This document shows, in pieces, positions 54,639 to 63,207 of a stretch of 64,000 nucleotides of DNA. The position numbers and the translations under genes were made by a program. The notes beneath the pieces are model-generated. The model was not told the origin of the DNA. It searched no databases and was given only the letters and a program-made list of their open reading frames with translations. The DNA is taken from positions 62,001 through 126,000 of the forward strand of contig JAPJQV010000005.1 in NCBI GenBank assembly GCA_030824965.1, written 5' to 3'. This stretch comes from Micavibrio sp. Lineage in GTDB: Bacteria; Pseudomonadota; Alphaproteobacteria; Micavibrionales; Micavibrionaceae. Position 1 is the first letter of the stretch. Each line of letters opens with the position of its first letter.

Positions 54639-55112
54639 TTAAATCGTGTATTTTAGGAAAGCTTTGATTACTTCAGCATAAGTATCGCGTTTAAAAGGTA
54701 CAATAAGGCTTACGGTTTCTGCGAGTTCAACCCATTTCCAGCCAGTGAATTCCGCCGGTTCATGCGCATTTAAATCTATATCAGCATCTTTACCTGTAAA
54801 ACGCAGGGCGATCCAGATCTGTTCCTGACCGCGATATTTGCCGCCCCAAAGTTTTCCCATCAAATCTATAGGCAAATCATATTTTAACGGGGTTTGCATG
54901 ATTTCAAGTATTTCGGCTTTATCGGTTCCTATTTCCTCAAGCATTTCGCGATAGGCTGCTTGCGTTAGATCTTCTCCTTCATCGATACCTCCTTGCGGCA
55001 TTTGCCATGCGGTGTTGTTATCGAGACGTTCAGCGACGAACACTTTTCCTTCAGCATTGAAAATAGCAAGGCCGACGCAGGCGCGATAAGGAAGATGATC
55101 GTAAGTCGTCAT
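54639..55112 (-). CDS. rppH: RNA pyrophosphohydrolase RppH
   Basis: A 157-residue Nudix enzyme that removes 5' pyrophosphate from mRNA to start decay. The ATG at 55112 (MTTYDHLPYRACVG) is preferred to the longer upstream frame. The Nudix box is GGIDEGEDLTQAAYREMLEE followed by IGT. It overlaps the previous gene by one base and ends flush with the prepilin gene on the other strand. Confidence 0.95.
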   Translation of the reverse strand: MTTYDHLPYRACVGLAIFNAEGKVFVAERLDNNTAWQMPQGGIDEGEDLTQAAYREMLEEIGTDKAEILEIMQTPLKYDLPIDLMGKLWGGKYRGQEQIWIALRFTGKDADIDLNAHEPAEFTGWKWVELAETVSLIVPFKRDTYAEVIKAFLKYTI

Positions 55113-56173
55113 TATTTGGATACAACTGCTGAAAGAGGTGCCAACTGAATACCGCGGCCAGACGCTTTCTTGGACCAATTTTCAAGAGCTTTTATTGTGG
55201 CTGGGTAAGGAGAAAAAAACACGACAAGTTTCTTTTTTTGAATGGCTTGTGTTTCAATATCAATAAACTTCTCTTGCAAGTTTTTGCCAGGGTCCATCAT
55301 ATCAATATTCAAGTCGGCAAAAGCAAAGGGGGCTCTCGTGCTTGCCGCAATATCTGGAAGCATCCGATCGGATTTATCCGATTGGACGATGCCCAGCCCG
55401 CGGCCCGCGATATCCGCTAAAATCTTCTCAAGCAACGCCCCGGCTTTTGTAAAACCTGAGGAATTTGCAACGACAACACCGCTGTATCCTGTCGCTATTC
55501 CCAAAGTCTGAAGTAAACGGTTATTAGCTTCTTTATCTTCCATATTCGCGAGAACAGTCTTGGGACCGGTATCAACAGTCGGGTAGTCTTTCGATTGCAA
55601 TGGCAATGACAGCCAGACTTCATGGCCATGACGTCTGGCTTGGCTTGTCCATTCCTGAGCATGCCGAGTATAGGCATCCAGCACCATAGAAACGCCTGGC
55701 GGCAAATTCTTTATTGCCGTATTAGATGCTTTTTCAGACAATCCGAAATCGGTCATAACAAATGAAACTACAGCCTTAGATGCTGGATCGGCACTAAAGG
55801 AGGCTGCATAAGCTTTAAATGGAGTTAAGCCATCATCTTTTCTAATAACCGGAACCAACCCTTGAGGAGTTTGGGTATGAAGGCCTGCCACTGCATCTTC
55901 GATCTCAACAAGCCTTGGTGCATCGGAATAAAATTTAGAAGCAGGTTTTGAAGTAATATCGAGCTGGTTTAAATCGCCGGAATCTACGGCGACCGTATTA
56001 TGCGATGGAATAGACAATGTTTTTTCTATCCCGCCTATAGGTGCCATACCGGTCAGGCCAGAAGCTATAAAGATTGCGGCAATACATGTAAATAATATAG
56101 CCGAGGCAAGGGAGAATGTCTTAACCGCAATGACTTCATCGAGCCGGGTCAACATTTCCCTTGCGGCGACCAT
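55112..56173 (-). CDS. divergent polysaccharide deacetylase (YibQ/DUF610)
   Basis: A 353-residue membrane-anchored protein with one helix near residue 25 (FSLASAILFTCIAAIFIASG). The periplasmic domain has a divergent NodB-like fold (FVMTDFGLSEKASNTAIKNL, RRHGHEVWLSLPLQS). It stands between ctpA and rppH as in related genomes, and its function with envelope turnover is unclear. Starts and stops abut both neighbours by single-base overlaps. Confidence 0.9.
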   Translation of the reverse strand: MVAAREMLTRLDEVIAVKTFSLASAILFTCIAAIFIASGLTGMAPIGGIEKTLSIPSHNTVAVDSGDLNQLDITSKPASKFYSDAPRLVEIEDAVAGLHTQTPQGLVPVIRKDDGLTPFKAYAASFSADPASKAVVSFVMTDFGLSEKASNTAIKNLPPGVSMVLDAYTRHAQEWTSQARRHGHEVWLSLPLQSKDYPTVDTGPKTVLANMEDKEANNRLLQTLGIATGYSGVVVANSSGFTKAGALLEKILADIAGRGLGIVQSDKSDRMLPDIAASTRAPFAFADLNIDMMDPGKNLQEKFIDIETQAIQKKKLVVFFSPYPATIKALENWSKKASGRGIQLAPLSAVVSK

Positions 56174-57597
56174 TATTGATCTTTCTTGCTGTAGAGGGCC
56201 AAGCCGTGAAGAAGATCTATTGCACGCCCGATTTGATAATCATCTTCAGACTCTTTGCTTAGCTTTGACTGAACAGGTGTATCTTCCGGATCAGCTTCTT
56301 CGTTGTGAGGCGTTTCATTTTTCTGATCTTCGTCCTTCTTTTCAACCTGAATGACTTTTTTGACATCCGGATTAGCCAAAGCGCCTTTCAAATCTTCTTC
56401 ATGGAAGCTTTCCTCACCGATTTTTTCAATTTTTGCTGCTTCGACAACAATATCAGGCGAAATACCTTTGGCCTGAATAGAGCGACCTGATGGTGTAAAG
56501 TAACGTGCCGTTGTTAATCGCATAGCGCCATGTCCTGGTAATGGAATGACTGTCTGAACAGAGCCTTTACCAAAAGATCGTGTTCCCATGATAATGGCAC
56601 GTTTATGATCCTGAAGCGCGCCTGCAACGATTTCTGCCGCGGAGGCAGAGCCGCCATTGATCAAAACGACGATGGGCAAACCATCGGTTAAATCCCCGGC
56701 GGTCGCATTATCGCGTTTGATGTCTTTATCATCGCGGCCACGAGTTGAGACAATTTCACCTTTATCGAGGAAAGCATCGGACACGGCAATTGCCTGATCC
56801 AGCAATCCACCCGGATTGTTGCGAAGATCGATGACATAGCCCGCGAGTTTACCTTTCGAATCTTTTTTCGCTTTTTCAATTGCGGATTTTAGAGAGTCGA
56901 ATGTATTTTGGTTGAAAGTCGTAATCCTTATATAGCCGATATCATCGGTCTCCAATCTGGATTTAACCGCTTTGATTTTTATAATGTCGCGGTTCATTTT
57001 ATATTTTAGCGGTTCATTGACGCCTTCGCGACGAACGGTAATCTCTATCGGAGAACCAACTTTACCGCGCATTTTCTCGACGGCTTCAGCCAGAGTCATG
57101 CCCAAAATTGGTTTGCCATCAAGATGAGTGATGTAATCGCCGGCCTTTACGCCAGCTTTTGAAGCGGGAGTATCGTCAATTGGTGAAACAACCTTAACAA
57201 GTCCTTCTTCCATCGTAACTTCGATACCAAGGCCGCCGAATTCGCCCTTTGTCTGGACGCGCATATCGTCAAAATCTTTTTCATTAAGATAAGACGAGTG
57301 AGGATCGAGGCTCGATAACATGCCATTGACGGCATATTCAATTAATTGCTCATCGGAAATCTGGTCAACATATTGTGCCCTGACACGTTCAAATACATCG
57401 CCGAACAAATTCAGTTGCTTATATGTTTCCTGTGGGTCTGTTGTTGCTTTACCTTTTTTAGGCTCAGTTTCCTGTGTTTTACTATCGACCGGCGGAGATA
57501 CCTTAATGTTAGGTTCTTGAGCAAAAGAGTTAACGGTAAGGGATAGAGTCAGGGCTGTAGAAAGAGCGAGGGCAGCGAGAAAGCAATTGCGAAACAT
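56173..57597 (-). CDS. ctpA: carboxyl-terminal processing protease CtpA (S41)
   Basis: A 474-residue periplasmic serine protease. A signal peptide is followed by a PDZ domain (GGLGIEVTMEEGLVKVVSPI) and the S41 core with YVIDLRNNPGGLLDQA. The catalytic Ser is in NGGSASAAEIVAGAL and the Lys in GTRSFGKGSVQT. The Glu/Asp/Lys-rich C-terminal extension is disordered. It lies between envC and yibQ, consistent with control of murein hydrolases. Confidence 0.96.
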   Translation of the reverse strand: MFRNCFLAALALSTALTLSLTVNSFAQEPNIKVSPPVDSKTQETEPKKGKATTDPQETYKQLNLFGDVFERVRAQYVDQISDEQLIEYAVNGMLSSLDPHSSYLNEKDFDDMRVQTKGEFGGLGIEVTMEEGLVKVVSPIDDTPASKAGVKAGDYITHLDGKPILGMTLAEAVEKMRGKVGSPIEITVRREGVNEPLKYKMNRDIIKIKAVKSRLETDDIGYIRITTFNQNTFDSLKSAIEKAKKDSKGKLAGYVIDLRNNPGGLLDQAIAVSDAFLDKGEIVSTRGRDDKDIKRDNATAGDLTDGLPIVVLINGGSASAAEIVAGALQDHKRAIIMGTRSFGKGSVQTVIPLPGHGAMRLTTARYFTPSGRSIQAKGISPDIVVEAAKIEKIGEESFHEEDLKGALANPDVKKVIQVEKKDEDQKNETPHNEEADPEDTPVQSKLSKESEDDYQIGRAIDLLHGLALYSKKDQ

Positions 57598-57612
57598 ATA
57601 ATCTCCGAAATA

Positions 57613-58788
57613 TTACCCTAAGCCGGCAAATTTGCGAGCAGGGTTGATGGGTTGTCCGTTGTATCTTAATTCGTAATAGAGAGAAGGTGTCGCGCCAAGT
57701 GTTCCAATAGGTTCTCCTGCGTCCACGCTTTGCCCAACCACTGTATCAATTCTTCCTAAACCTGCAATAAGGCTGTGATAATTATTTTTATGTTCGATCA
57801 GAACGATACTGCCATATGACTTAAACGGCCCAGCGTATCTGACAACCCCCTTCATAGGCGCAACGATTACCGAACCCTGACGCGATTTTATATGAAGGCC
57901 TTCGCTGGGAGCACCAAAATCATCCTCTTGTCCGTATTTTATGGTAATGGCGCCATTTGAAGGAAGACGAGAATCTCCAAGGCTGGCAAGACTTCCGCCT
58001 AGCTGACTTTCGTCTATTTTGTTTTTTCGTTTTTTACTCTCAGTTTTTTCCGAAGATTTTTGTTTACGGCGTTTCTCTTGCGCCAGACGTCTTTGTTCTT
58101 CTAGCTTGGCAATCAAATCTTTCAGATCATTTGCCTTGCGCGATAATGTAGCAACCTGCTTTTCCTGTTCGGCATAATCCGATTTTACCTGCTTAATCGT
58201 ATCCTGACGTTCTGACATCAGGGTTTCCATGCGCTTTTTATTTTCTTTTAGCTTTTGAGCGGTTGAGTTCAGCTTTTCTTTATTCAAAGAAATGTTTTTT
58301 TCAATTTCATGGAGTTCGTCCAGTTTGCTTTTCACAGCCTGAGCACGCTGATTTAATTCGGGTATGATGGCTCCGAGGATTATAGAAGCTTGAGCTGTTT
58401 CAAGTGGTGCGCCTGGACGCGCGATTAATGCTTCAGGCGGCAAGCGGCGAATACGCTCTAAAGCGGTAACCAAGTCAGCCATCGAAGTGCGATCTTTTCT
58501 AAGGTTATCAGACAATAACCTTTTACGTTCTATTAAATCATTAAGTTTCGCTTCGAGAGTTTCCGATTCGCTTTCGTTTTTCTGAACCAAAGAAGTCGTT
58601 TTTATCAGATCTGTTTTCAGGCCTTTCATGCCTTTTTCCAGATCTTTCATTTTGCTGTCAATTTCTTCCTGTTTGGTTTTTTCAGCGGCAACACGTGCTT
58701 CTATTTCTTTCAGCGACTCTTTGCTGTCAGCGGCAAATCCTGGATAGCTAATAAGGAATAATAAGACAAAAACTATGAAGCGCATCAT
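57613..58788 (-). CDS. envC: EnvC-like murein hydrolase activator
   Basis: A 391-residue protein with a signal peptide, a long coiled coil (residues 22-250) and a C-terminal LytM/M23 domain. The domain lacks the zinc-binding histidines: YYELR replaces the usual HxH motif. It is therefore a degenerate activator type that switches on amidases at the septum. It overlaps rlmH by 4 nt. Confidence 0.92.
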   Translation of the reverse strand: MMRFIVFVLLFLISYPGFAADSKESLKEIEARVAAEKTKQEEIDSKMKDLEKGMKGLKTDLIKTTSLVQKNESESETLEAKLNDLIERKRLLSDNLRKDRTSMADLVTALERIRRLPPEALIARPGAPLETAQASIILGAIIPELNQRAQAVKSKLDELHEIEKNISLNKEKLNSTAQKLKENKKRMETLMSERQDTIKQVKSDYAEQEKQVATLSRKANDLKDLIAKLEEQRRLAQEKRRKQKSSEKTESKKRKNKIDESQLGGSLASLGDSRLPSNGAITIKYGQEDDFGAPSEGLHIKSRQGSVIVAPMKGVVRYAGPFKSYGSIVLIEHKNNYHSLIAGLGRIDTVVGQSVDAGEPIGTLGATPSLYYELRYNGQPINPARKFAGLG

Positions 58789-59246
58789 CCTTCCTTATGA
58801 TAGGGGTGTCCGTCGATGATAGTCTGAGCGCGATAAACCTGTTCTAACAGCATCACCCGCACCATCATGTGCGGCCAAGTCTGCTGGCCGAAGCTCAAAA
58901 GAATATTGGCGCGATTACGAACGTCGTCATTGAAACCGAGTGCGCCTCCGATAATAAAGGTCAGGCGATCTTCGCCGTTGTTGCGAAGTTTTTCCAAGGT
59001 TTGGGAGAAGTCGAGTGATCTTAGGCCATCGCCTCGCTCATCAAGCGCGATTACGAATGATTTGGTATCAAGGCGGGAAAGAATTAGTTTGTTTTCTTCT
59101 TCCTGCTGCTTTTTGGGATCGGTCTGTTTGCTCTCAACTTCATGAATAGTCATAGGCCATTTCAGGCGAGAAGAATATTCTTCTTGCAAATCATACCAAG
59201 GACCTTTTTTGAGTTTGCCAACGCAAATGACTTCGATTCTGAACAT
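58785..59246 (-). CDS. rlmH: 23S rRNA pseudouridine-1915 N3-methyltransferase RlmH
   Basis: A 153-residue SPOUT methyltransferase. It begins MFRIEVICVGKLKKGPWYDL; the SAM-binding knot shows FIIGGALGFNDDVRNRANIL and the C-terminal tail MMVRVMLLEQVYRAQTII. It modifies helix 69 of 23S rRNA. It follows rsfS, with a REP-like hairpin between them. Confidence 0.97.
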   Translation of the reverse strand: MFRIEVICVGKLKKGPWYDLQEEYSSRLKWPMTIHEVESKQTDPKKQQEEENKLILSRLDTKSFVIALDERGDGLRSLDFSQTLEKLRNNGEDRLTFIIGGALGFNDDVRNRANILLSFGQQTWPHMMVRVMLLEQVYRAQTIIDGHPYHKEG

Positions 59247-59280
59247 GTGCTTTTATAGCATGATTCATGGAAAGAGAGAT

Positions 59281-59296
59281 CCCTGCTTTCGCAGGG
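59281..59296 (-). repeat. REP-like palindrome CCTGC/GCAGG
   Basis: CCCTGC (59281-59286) pairs with GCAGGG (59291-59296) around TTTC, in the 60-nt gap between rsfS and rlmH. The same core occurs in the valS leader and the tRNA-Cys palindrome. Confidence 0.6.
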
Positions 59297-59306
59297 GTTG
59301 TAAATA

Positions 59307-59681
59307 TTAGTGGCTTGCTGCTGCGCGGCTATCTTCAACGGAACGCCACATTTTTTCGATGTTATAGAACTCGCGAACTTCTGGGCGGAAAAGGTGGACA
59401 ATGACATCAATAGCATCGATAACGACCCAATCGCCTTGCGCTTCGCCTTCCGAGCGGACTTTCATACCATATTCAGCGAGTTTGTCCTTAAGCTTAGATG
59501 CGAAACCTGCAATCTGGCGTCCCGACTGGCCACTGGCAACGATCATAAAATCTGCGATGGAGGATTGGCCGCGCAGGTCGATAGATTCTATTTCTTCGGC
59601 TTTTGAATCGTCCAATATCTGTTCGATTACTTTTTTTAATTGAACGGAATCAAGATGTTCAGGGTGTTGTGAAATTGCCAG
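59307..59681 (-). CDS. rsfS: ribosome silencing factor RsfS
   Basis: A protein of about 124 residues that binds L14 and keeps subunits apart during starvation. The core is IDLRGQSSIADFMIVASGQS and DWVVIDAIDVIVHLF. The family normally has about ten residues before KAEEI; the only in-frame TTG (59615) would remove them. The open frame reaches a TAA at 59696. The likely start is CTG 59681 (7 nt after AAGGAG at 59689-59694) or ATT 59684 (4 nt after it). It heads a transcript with its own promoter. Confidence 0.9.
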   Translation of the reverse strand: MAISQHPEHLDSVQLKKVIEQILDDSKAEEIESIDLRGQSSIADFMIVASGQSGRQIAGFASKLKDKLAEYGMKVRSEGEAQGDWVVIDAIDVIVHLFRPEVREFYNIEKMWRSVEDSRAAASH

Positions 59682-59712
59682 AATAGCTCTCCTTTATTGT
59701 GTTTATTACGTA

Positions 59713-59742
59713 GTTATAAGCAAGCTGTATGTCTGATATCAA
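59713..59742 (-). promoter_or_regulatory. putative sigma70-type promoter of rsfS
   Basis: On the minus strand TTGATA (complement of 59737-59742), an 18-nt spacer, and TATAAC (complement of 59713-59718). Transcription would start near 59706, about 25 nt upstream of the rsfS start. Confidence 0.5.
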
Positions 59743-59858
59743 GGATAAGCAGCTCTTATGCTTTAAGCATTTGATTATATTCGGGAATTTAAAATCGGTC
59801 TTTGCAAAAAGACTCATGTTCATAGTGTCATTCTACACTCTTTGTGCTGACCTGGCAA

Positions 59859-60476
59859 TCAGGCCTTATCCCGTAGGGCAGTAGAGGATAGATGGTTCAG
59901 GGGGTCGGAGCGAAGCCAGAAAACTGTCCCGGGATTTAATTCGGGTCTAAAGCCATGAAGCCGGACGAGATGTTTCAAGGGTAAATTGCGTATCGGGTTT
60001 TTCCGGACTAGACCAGCCTTTGTCGGGCGTCCGATGAAAGCAAGGGGAAGAAGTTGCACGAGATCTTTCCATTTATGCCAGCGATGCATTTCAAATGATA
60101 TATCGGTACCGGCAAGCCAGACAAATTCAGTCTCGGGAAAGTATTTCTTTAAGGCGCGAATAGTGTCCAAGCTGCGTCTTGTGCCGAATTGCTTCTCAAT
60201 GCCGCTTATGATCATTGAAGGATCGGCATTTATTTCAAGGCATTTTCGGATACGTAATTCGAGATCGGGTAGACCGCTGTTGTTTTTAAGCGGATTACCG
60301 GGCGATACAAGCCACCAGACTGCATCGAGGTCCAAGTGTTTTTTCGCCACGGAAGCTGCATGAACATGTCCTGCATGAGGAGGATTGAAAGATCCTCCTA
60401 AAAGACCGATACGCATTCCCTTCCATAAAGTTGGAGACAATTTTCTTGGGGCTGTTCTAGCTGCGCGTTTGGCCAT
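59859..60476 (-). CDS. nadD: nicotinate-nucleotide adenylyltransferase NadD
   Basis: A nucleotidyltransferase that makes the deamido form of NAD from NaMN. The phosphate-binding motif is LLGGSFNPPHAGHVH; a second block is AGTDISFEMHRWHKWKDL, and the Ser/Thr region LSSTALRDKA ends the protein. Possible starts are TTG 60488, ATG 60476 and ATG 60416 (MRIGLLGG). 60476 is used, though the N-terminus is uncertain. It overlaps the end of proA. Confidence 0.92.
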   Translation of the reverse strand: MAKRAARTAPRKLSPTLWKGMRIGLLGGSFNPPHAGHVHAASVAKKHLDLDAVWWLVSPGNPLKNNSGLPDLELRIRKCLEINADPSMIISGIEKQFGTRRSLDTIRALKKYFPETEFVWLAGTDISFEMHRWHKWKDLVQLLPLAFIGRPTKAGLVRKNPIRNLPLKHLVRLHGFRPELNPGTVFWLRSDPLNHLSSTALRDKA

Positions 60477-61707
60477 TGCCTTCGACAATATATTTGTAAG
60501 TAGTAAGTTGTTCTAAACCGACAGGGCCGCGTGCATGGAATTTACCGGTGGCAATACCGATTTCCGCTCCCATGCCGAACTCACCCCCATCGGCAAATTG
60601 TGTCGATGTGTTATGCATAACAATCGCGCTTTCGATATGATTAAAGAAATATTGAACGGCACCTTTGTCTTCGGCAATAATCGCATCCGTATGGTGTGAG
60701 CCATACTGATTAATATGGATTACGGCTTCCTCTACGCCTGTTACCATTTTAACGCTGATCTTGGCATCCAAATATTCTGTAGACCAGTCTTCGTCTGTCG
60801 CAGCGGCAATATCAGGATCGAGAAGCTGGGCCTGGCCGTCGCCATGAATGGCGCAGCCTGCTTTCATCAAATCATCGATGATTAGTTTAGCCTGATCTTT
60901 CGGTATAGAACTATCGATCAGTAAGGTTTCAGTCGCCCCGCAAATTCCCGTGCGGCGCATTTTGGCGTTCACGATGATTTTGCGCGCCATATCTATATCC
61001 GCAGACTGGTGAATATAGGTATGACAAATGCCATCCAGATGGGCAAAAACGGGCATTTTGGCTTCGTTCATTACGCGGGACGTCAAGCTTTTACCGCCAC
61101 GGGGAATAATTACATCAATATAGTTTGAAGCGGCGAGCATTGCTCCGACATGCTGGCGGTCCGTATCCGTCACAAAACCGATTGCACCTTTAGGAAGGTT
61201 GAATTCGATCAATACATTCTCAAAGATAGAGAATAGTGTAAGGCTGGAATTCAAACTTTCGGAACCGCCTCTCAAAATCGCACAATTGCGTGATTTAAGC
61301 GAAAGCGCTATGGCATCGGCGGTCACGTTCGGACGGCTTTCATAAATAATACCCAGTACACCGAGAGGAACGGAAACACGTGAGATTTTTAAACCGTTCG
61401 GGCGTACGATTTCGTGCAAGATCTTGCCCACAGGATCGGGCAGGTCAGCGATAATGTCGACGCTATCAGCGATCGATTTTATACGCGCTTCAGTCAAGGT
61501 TAGACGATCAAGAAGGGCTGTCGAAAGACCTTTGTTCTTTGCTGCGGCCAAATCTTTTTTGTTGGCATCAAGAATGACTTCTGTACGTGCCGCTAGTTGC
61601 ACAGCTGCGAATTTGAGAGCCTTAGAGATTATCTCGTCGGAACTATTGGCCAGTAGATTGGCAGTGGCGCGGGCGGATTTTCCCAAGGTTTCGATTAGGT
61701 CAGTCAT
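60457..61707 (-). CDS. proA: gamma-glutamyl phosphate reductase ProA
   Basis: The second step of proline synthesis, NADPH-dependent reduction of glutamyl phosphate. The ATG at 61707 (MTDLIETLGKSARAT) gives 416 residues, the usual length. The catalytic Cys lies in RRTGICGATETLL. Others are VPLGVLGIIYESRPNVT and a C-terminal TGKFHARGPVGLEQLTTYK. proB is not adjacent in the window. An imperfect palindrome precedes the start. Confidence 0.96.
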   Translation of the reverse strand: MTDLIETLGKSARATANLLANSSDEIISKALKFAAVQLAARTEVILDANKKDLAAAKNKGLSTALLDRLTLTEARIKSIADSVDIIADLPDPVGKILHEIVRPNGLKISRVSVPLGVLGIIYESRPNVTADAIALSLKSRNCAILRGGSESLNSSLTLFSIFENVLIEFNLPKGAIGFVTDTDRQHVGAMLAASNYIDVIIPRGGKSLTSRVMNEAKMPVFAHLDGICHTYIHQSADIDMARKIIVNAKMRRTGICGATETLLIDSSIPKDQAKLIIDDLMKAGCAIHGDGQAQLLDPDIAAATDEDWSTEYLDAKISVKMVTGVEEAVIHINQYGSHHTDAIIAEDKGAVQYFFNHIESAIVMHNTSTQFADGGEFGMGAEIGIATGKFHARGPVGLEQLTTYKYIVEGNGQTRS

Positions 61708-61726
61708 AATAGACGCTAACATAATT

Positions 61727-61790
61727 GTCATTTCGAGCGTAGAGAGAAATCTCAGCTTAAGTCGAGATACCTCATATTCGTTCGGATGAC
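61727..61790. repeat. imperfect palindromic REP-like element
   Basis: The ends GTCATTTCGAGCG and CGTTCGGATGAC are near-inverse of each other. Inner GAGAAATCTC and GAGATACCTC form further imperfect arms. This general plan (GTCATTTCGAGCG ... GAGATTCCTC ... GAATGAC) is a common dispersed element in proteobacteria. It lies between proA and atpF. Confidence 0.65.
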
Positions 61791-61797
61791 GTAAACG

Positions 61798-62289
61798 CTA
61801 GTTAAGTTTACCTGCGATTTTGCTAATCGATTGATCTGCCAGTTGTGAAGATGCGGCTTGATCCAGTTTTTGTGCAATAATCTCAGTTGTTGCGGAAATA
61901 GCCAAGTCAGCGGCATATTTACGGATATCGGCCATGGCTTGTTCTTCCATACGCTCGATCCGTTCTTTCATCATTGATTCGCGGCGTTGCATCGTGTCCT
62001 GCAACTCGCGCTCAGCTTTTTCATGAAGCTCAGCGGCTTGCTTTTTGGCATCCAGCAAAAGTCTTTCGGCCTCGATATGAGCAGCTTTCTTGCGGGCTTC
62101 ATATTCCAGGAGAAGCTTTTCAGCGTCATTGCGAAGTGTCTCCGCATTAGCGATTTCCGCACGGATGGATGCGATTTTGTTGTCCAGCATCTCAGTAATA
62201 GCCTTGCGGCCTTTTAGAAATGCTATGGCTACGAATATAACAAATGAGACAAGAACCCAGAGTGTGGCATCTTCAAGCAGGATATTCAT
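61798..62289 (-). CDS. atpF: F0F1 ATP synthase subunit b
   Basis: A 163-residue peripheral-stalk subunit. One membrane helix at the start (LWVLVSFVIFVAIAFL) is followed by a long charged helix (from LDNKIASIRAEIANAETLRN). It pairs with b' to connect F0 to F1. It begins one base after b' ends. The F1 genes are not here, as in many alphaproteobacteria. Confidence 0.93.
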   Translation of the reverse strand: MNILLEDATLWVLVSFVIFVAIAFLKGRKAITEMLDNKIASIRAEIANAETLRNDAEKLLLEYEARKKAAHIEAERLLLDAKKQAAELHEKAERELQDTMQRRESMMKERIERMEEQAMADIRKYAADLAISATTEIIAQKLDQAASSQLADQSISKIAGKLN

Positions 62290-62290
62290 C

Positions 62291-62932
62291 TTACGCAGCC
62301 TTATTCTTAATGGATTGCACGATCGAATCTGCCTGTGATGGATCTGCGGAAATACCGGCTATCTTCTGCGCAGCTTGTGATGCAATTTCAGCAGCGAGTT
62401 TATTCATATCAGAAAGAGCGACTTCTTTTGAAATTTCAAGACGTTGTTCGACGGATTTAATTTCAGCTTCATAGCGGGAGCGGAAATCCGCTAGAGAATT
62501 AGCAAGTTTTGTTTTTGCTTCTTCATCAATGGATTTTATATCCGCAGCGGCTTTTCCTGAAGCGATTTTGAATTCAGCTTCATAGCCTAGGCGGATTTGT
62601 TCAGCTTTAGAAGACAGCTCTTCGGCAGCTTTGATATCGGCTTGAATTTTATTTGTTCTTTTTTCTATCGTTGACGTCATGGACGGCAAGATGAATTTAG
62701 AAAAGAAGAAATATAAAAACGCAAAAGAGATAGCGAGCCAGAAAATCTGGCTCGCCCATGTTTCAGGATTAAATTGTGGCAAGCCGCCGCCTTCATGAGC
62801 CTGATGTACTTCTTCAATAACAGCTTCGTCAACCGCATGTTCCAAGGCTTGCTCAGGAGCGGTTTCCTGCGCGAAACTAGGCAGGCTGGTGACTATTAAT
62901 GCTGAAAGAGTTGCAAACAGGCGGATCATCAA
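62291..62932 (-). CDS. atpG: F0F1 ATP synthase subunit b'
   Basis: A 213-residue second stalk subunit, typical of photosynthetic bacteria and alphaproteobacteria. It has an N-terminal signal-like segment (MIRLFATLSALIVTSLPSFA) and an acidic stretch, then the membrane helix (IFWLAISFAFLYFFFSKFIL) and a charged helix. The N-terminal extension of about 60 residues is common in b'. It lies 14 nt after the c gene. Confidence 0.92.
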   Translation of the reverse strand: MMIRLFATLSALIVTSLPSFAQETAPEQALEHAVDEAVIEEVHQAHEGGGLPQFNPETWASQIFWLAISFAFLYFFFSKFILPSMTSTIEKRTNKIQADIKAAEELSSKAEQIRLGYEAEFKIASGKAAADIKSIDEEAKTKLANSLADFRSRYEAEIKSVEQRLEISKEVALSDMNKLAAEIASQAAQKIAGISADPSQADSIVQSIKNKAA

Positions 62933-62946
62933 GGGTCTTTCTATCC

Positions 62947-63171
62947 TTATGCGAATACGAGGTAGAAAGCGATTAGAAGAGCGAAAATCGCAAGAGCTTC
63001 AGTAACCGCAAACATAAACATGAAGCGTTTGTCCAAAATCGGAGCTGCGCCTGGATTGCGGCCAACGGCTTCGTTATAGGAGGAGAAAATCCAACCGAGA
63101 GCGATACCGATACCCATCAAAGGGAGAAGGGCGATTGCACCTGCGAGGATTTTTACTGCTTCTAGTTCCAT
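62947..63171 (-). CDS. atpE: F0F1 ATP synthase subunit c
   Basis: A 74-residue hairpin of two helices forming the rotor ring. The first helix has MGIGIALG glycine packing, and the loop is RNPGAA. The second carries the proton-binding Glu58 in AVTEALAIF. No Na+ ligand set is apparent, so proton coupling is likely. Confidence 0.97.
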   Translation of the reverse strand: MELEAVKILAGAIALLPLMGIGIALGWIFSSYNEAVGRNPGAAPILDKRFMFMFAVTEALAIFALLIAFYLVFA

Positions 63172-63207
63172 TTTTAGTTTTCCTTTTTTAGAGTTTGATA
63201 GGTTTAA

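Noticed and set aside
57613..58788. Active M23 endopeptidase
   Set aside because: The zinc-binding histidines are replaced (YYELR), so the domain is of the inactive EnvC activator type.
59642..59805. About 54-residue minus-strand frame starting MNMSLFAKTD upstream of rsfS
   Set aside because: It spans the likely rsfS promoter and overlaps the rsfS start in another frame; no ribosome site or similarity was seen.
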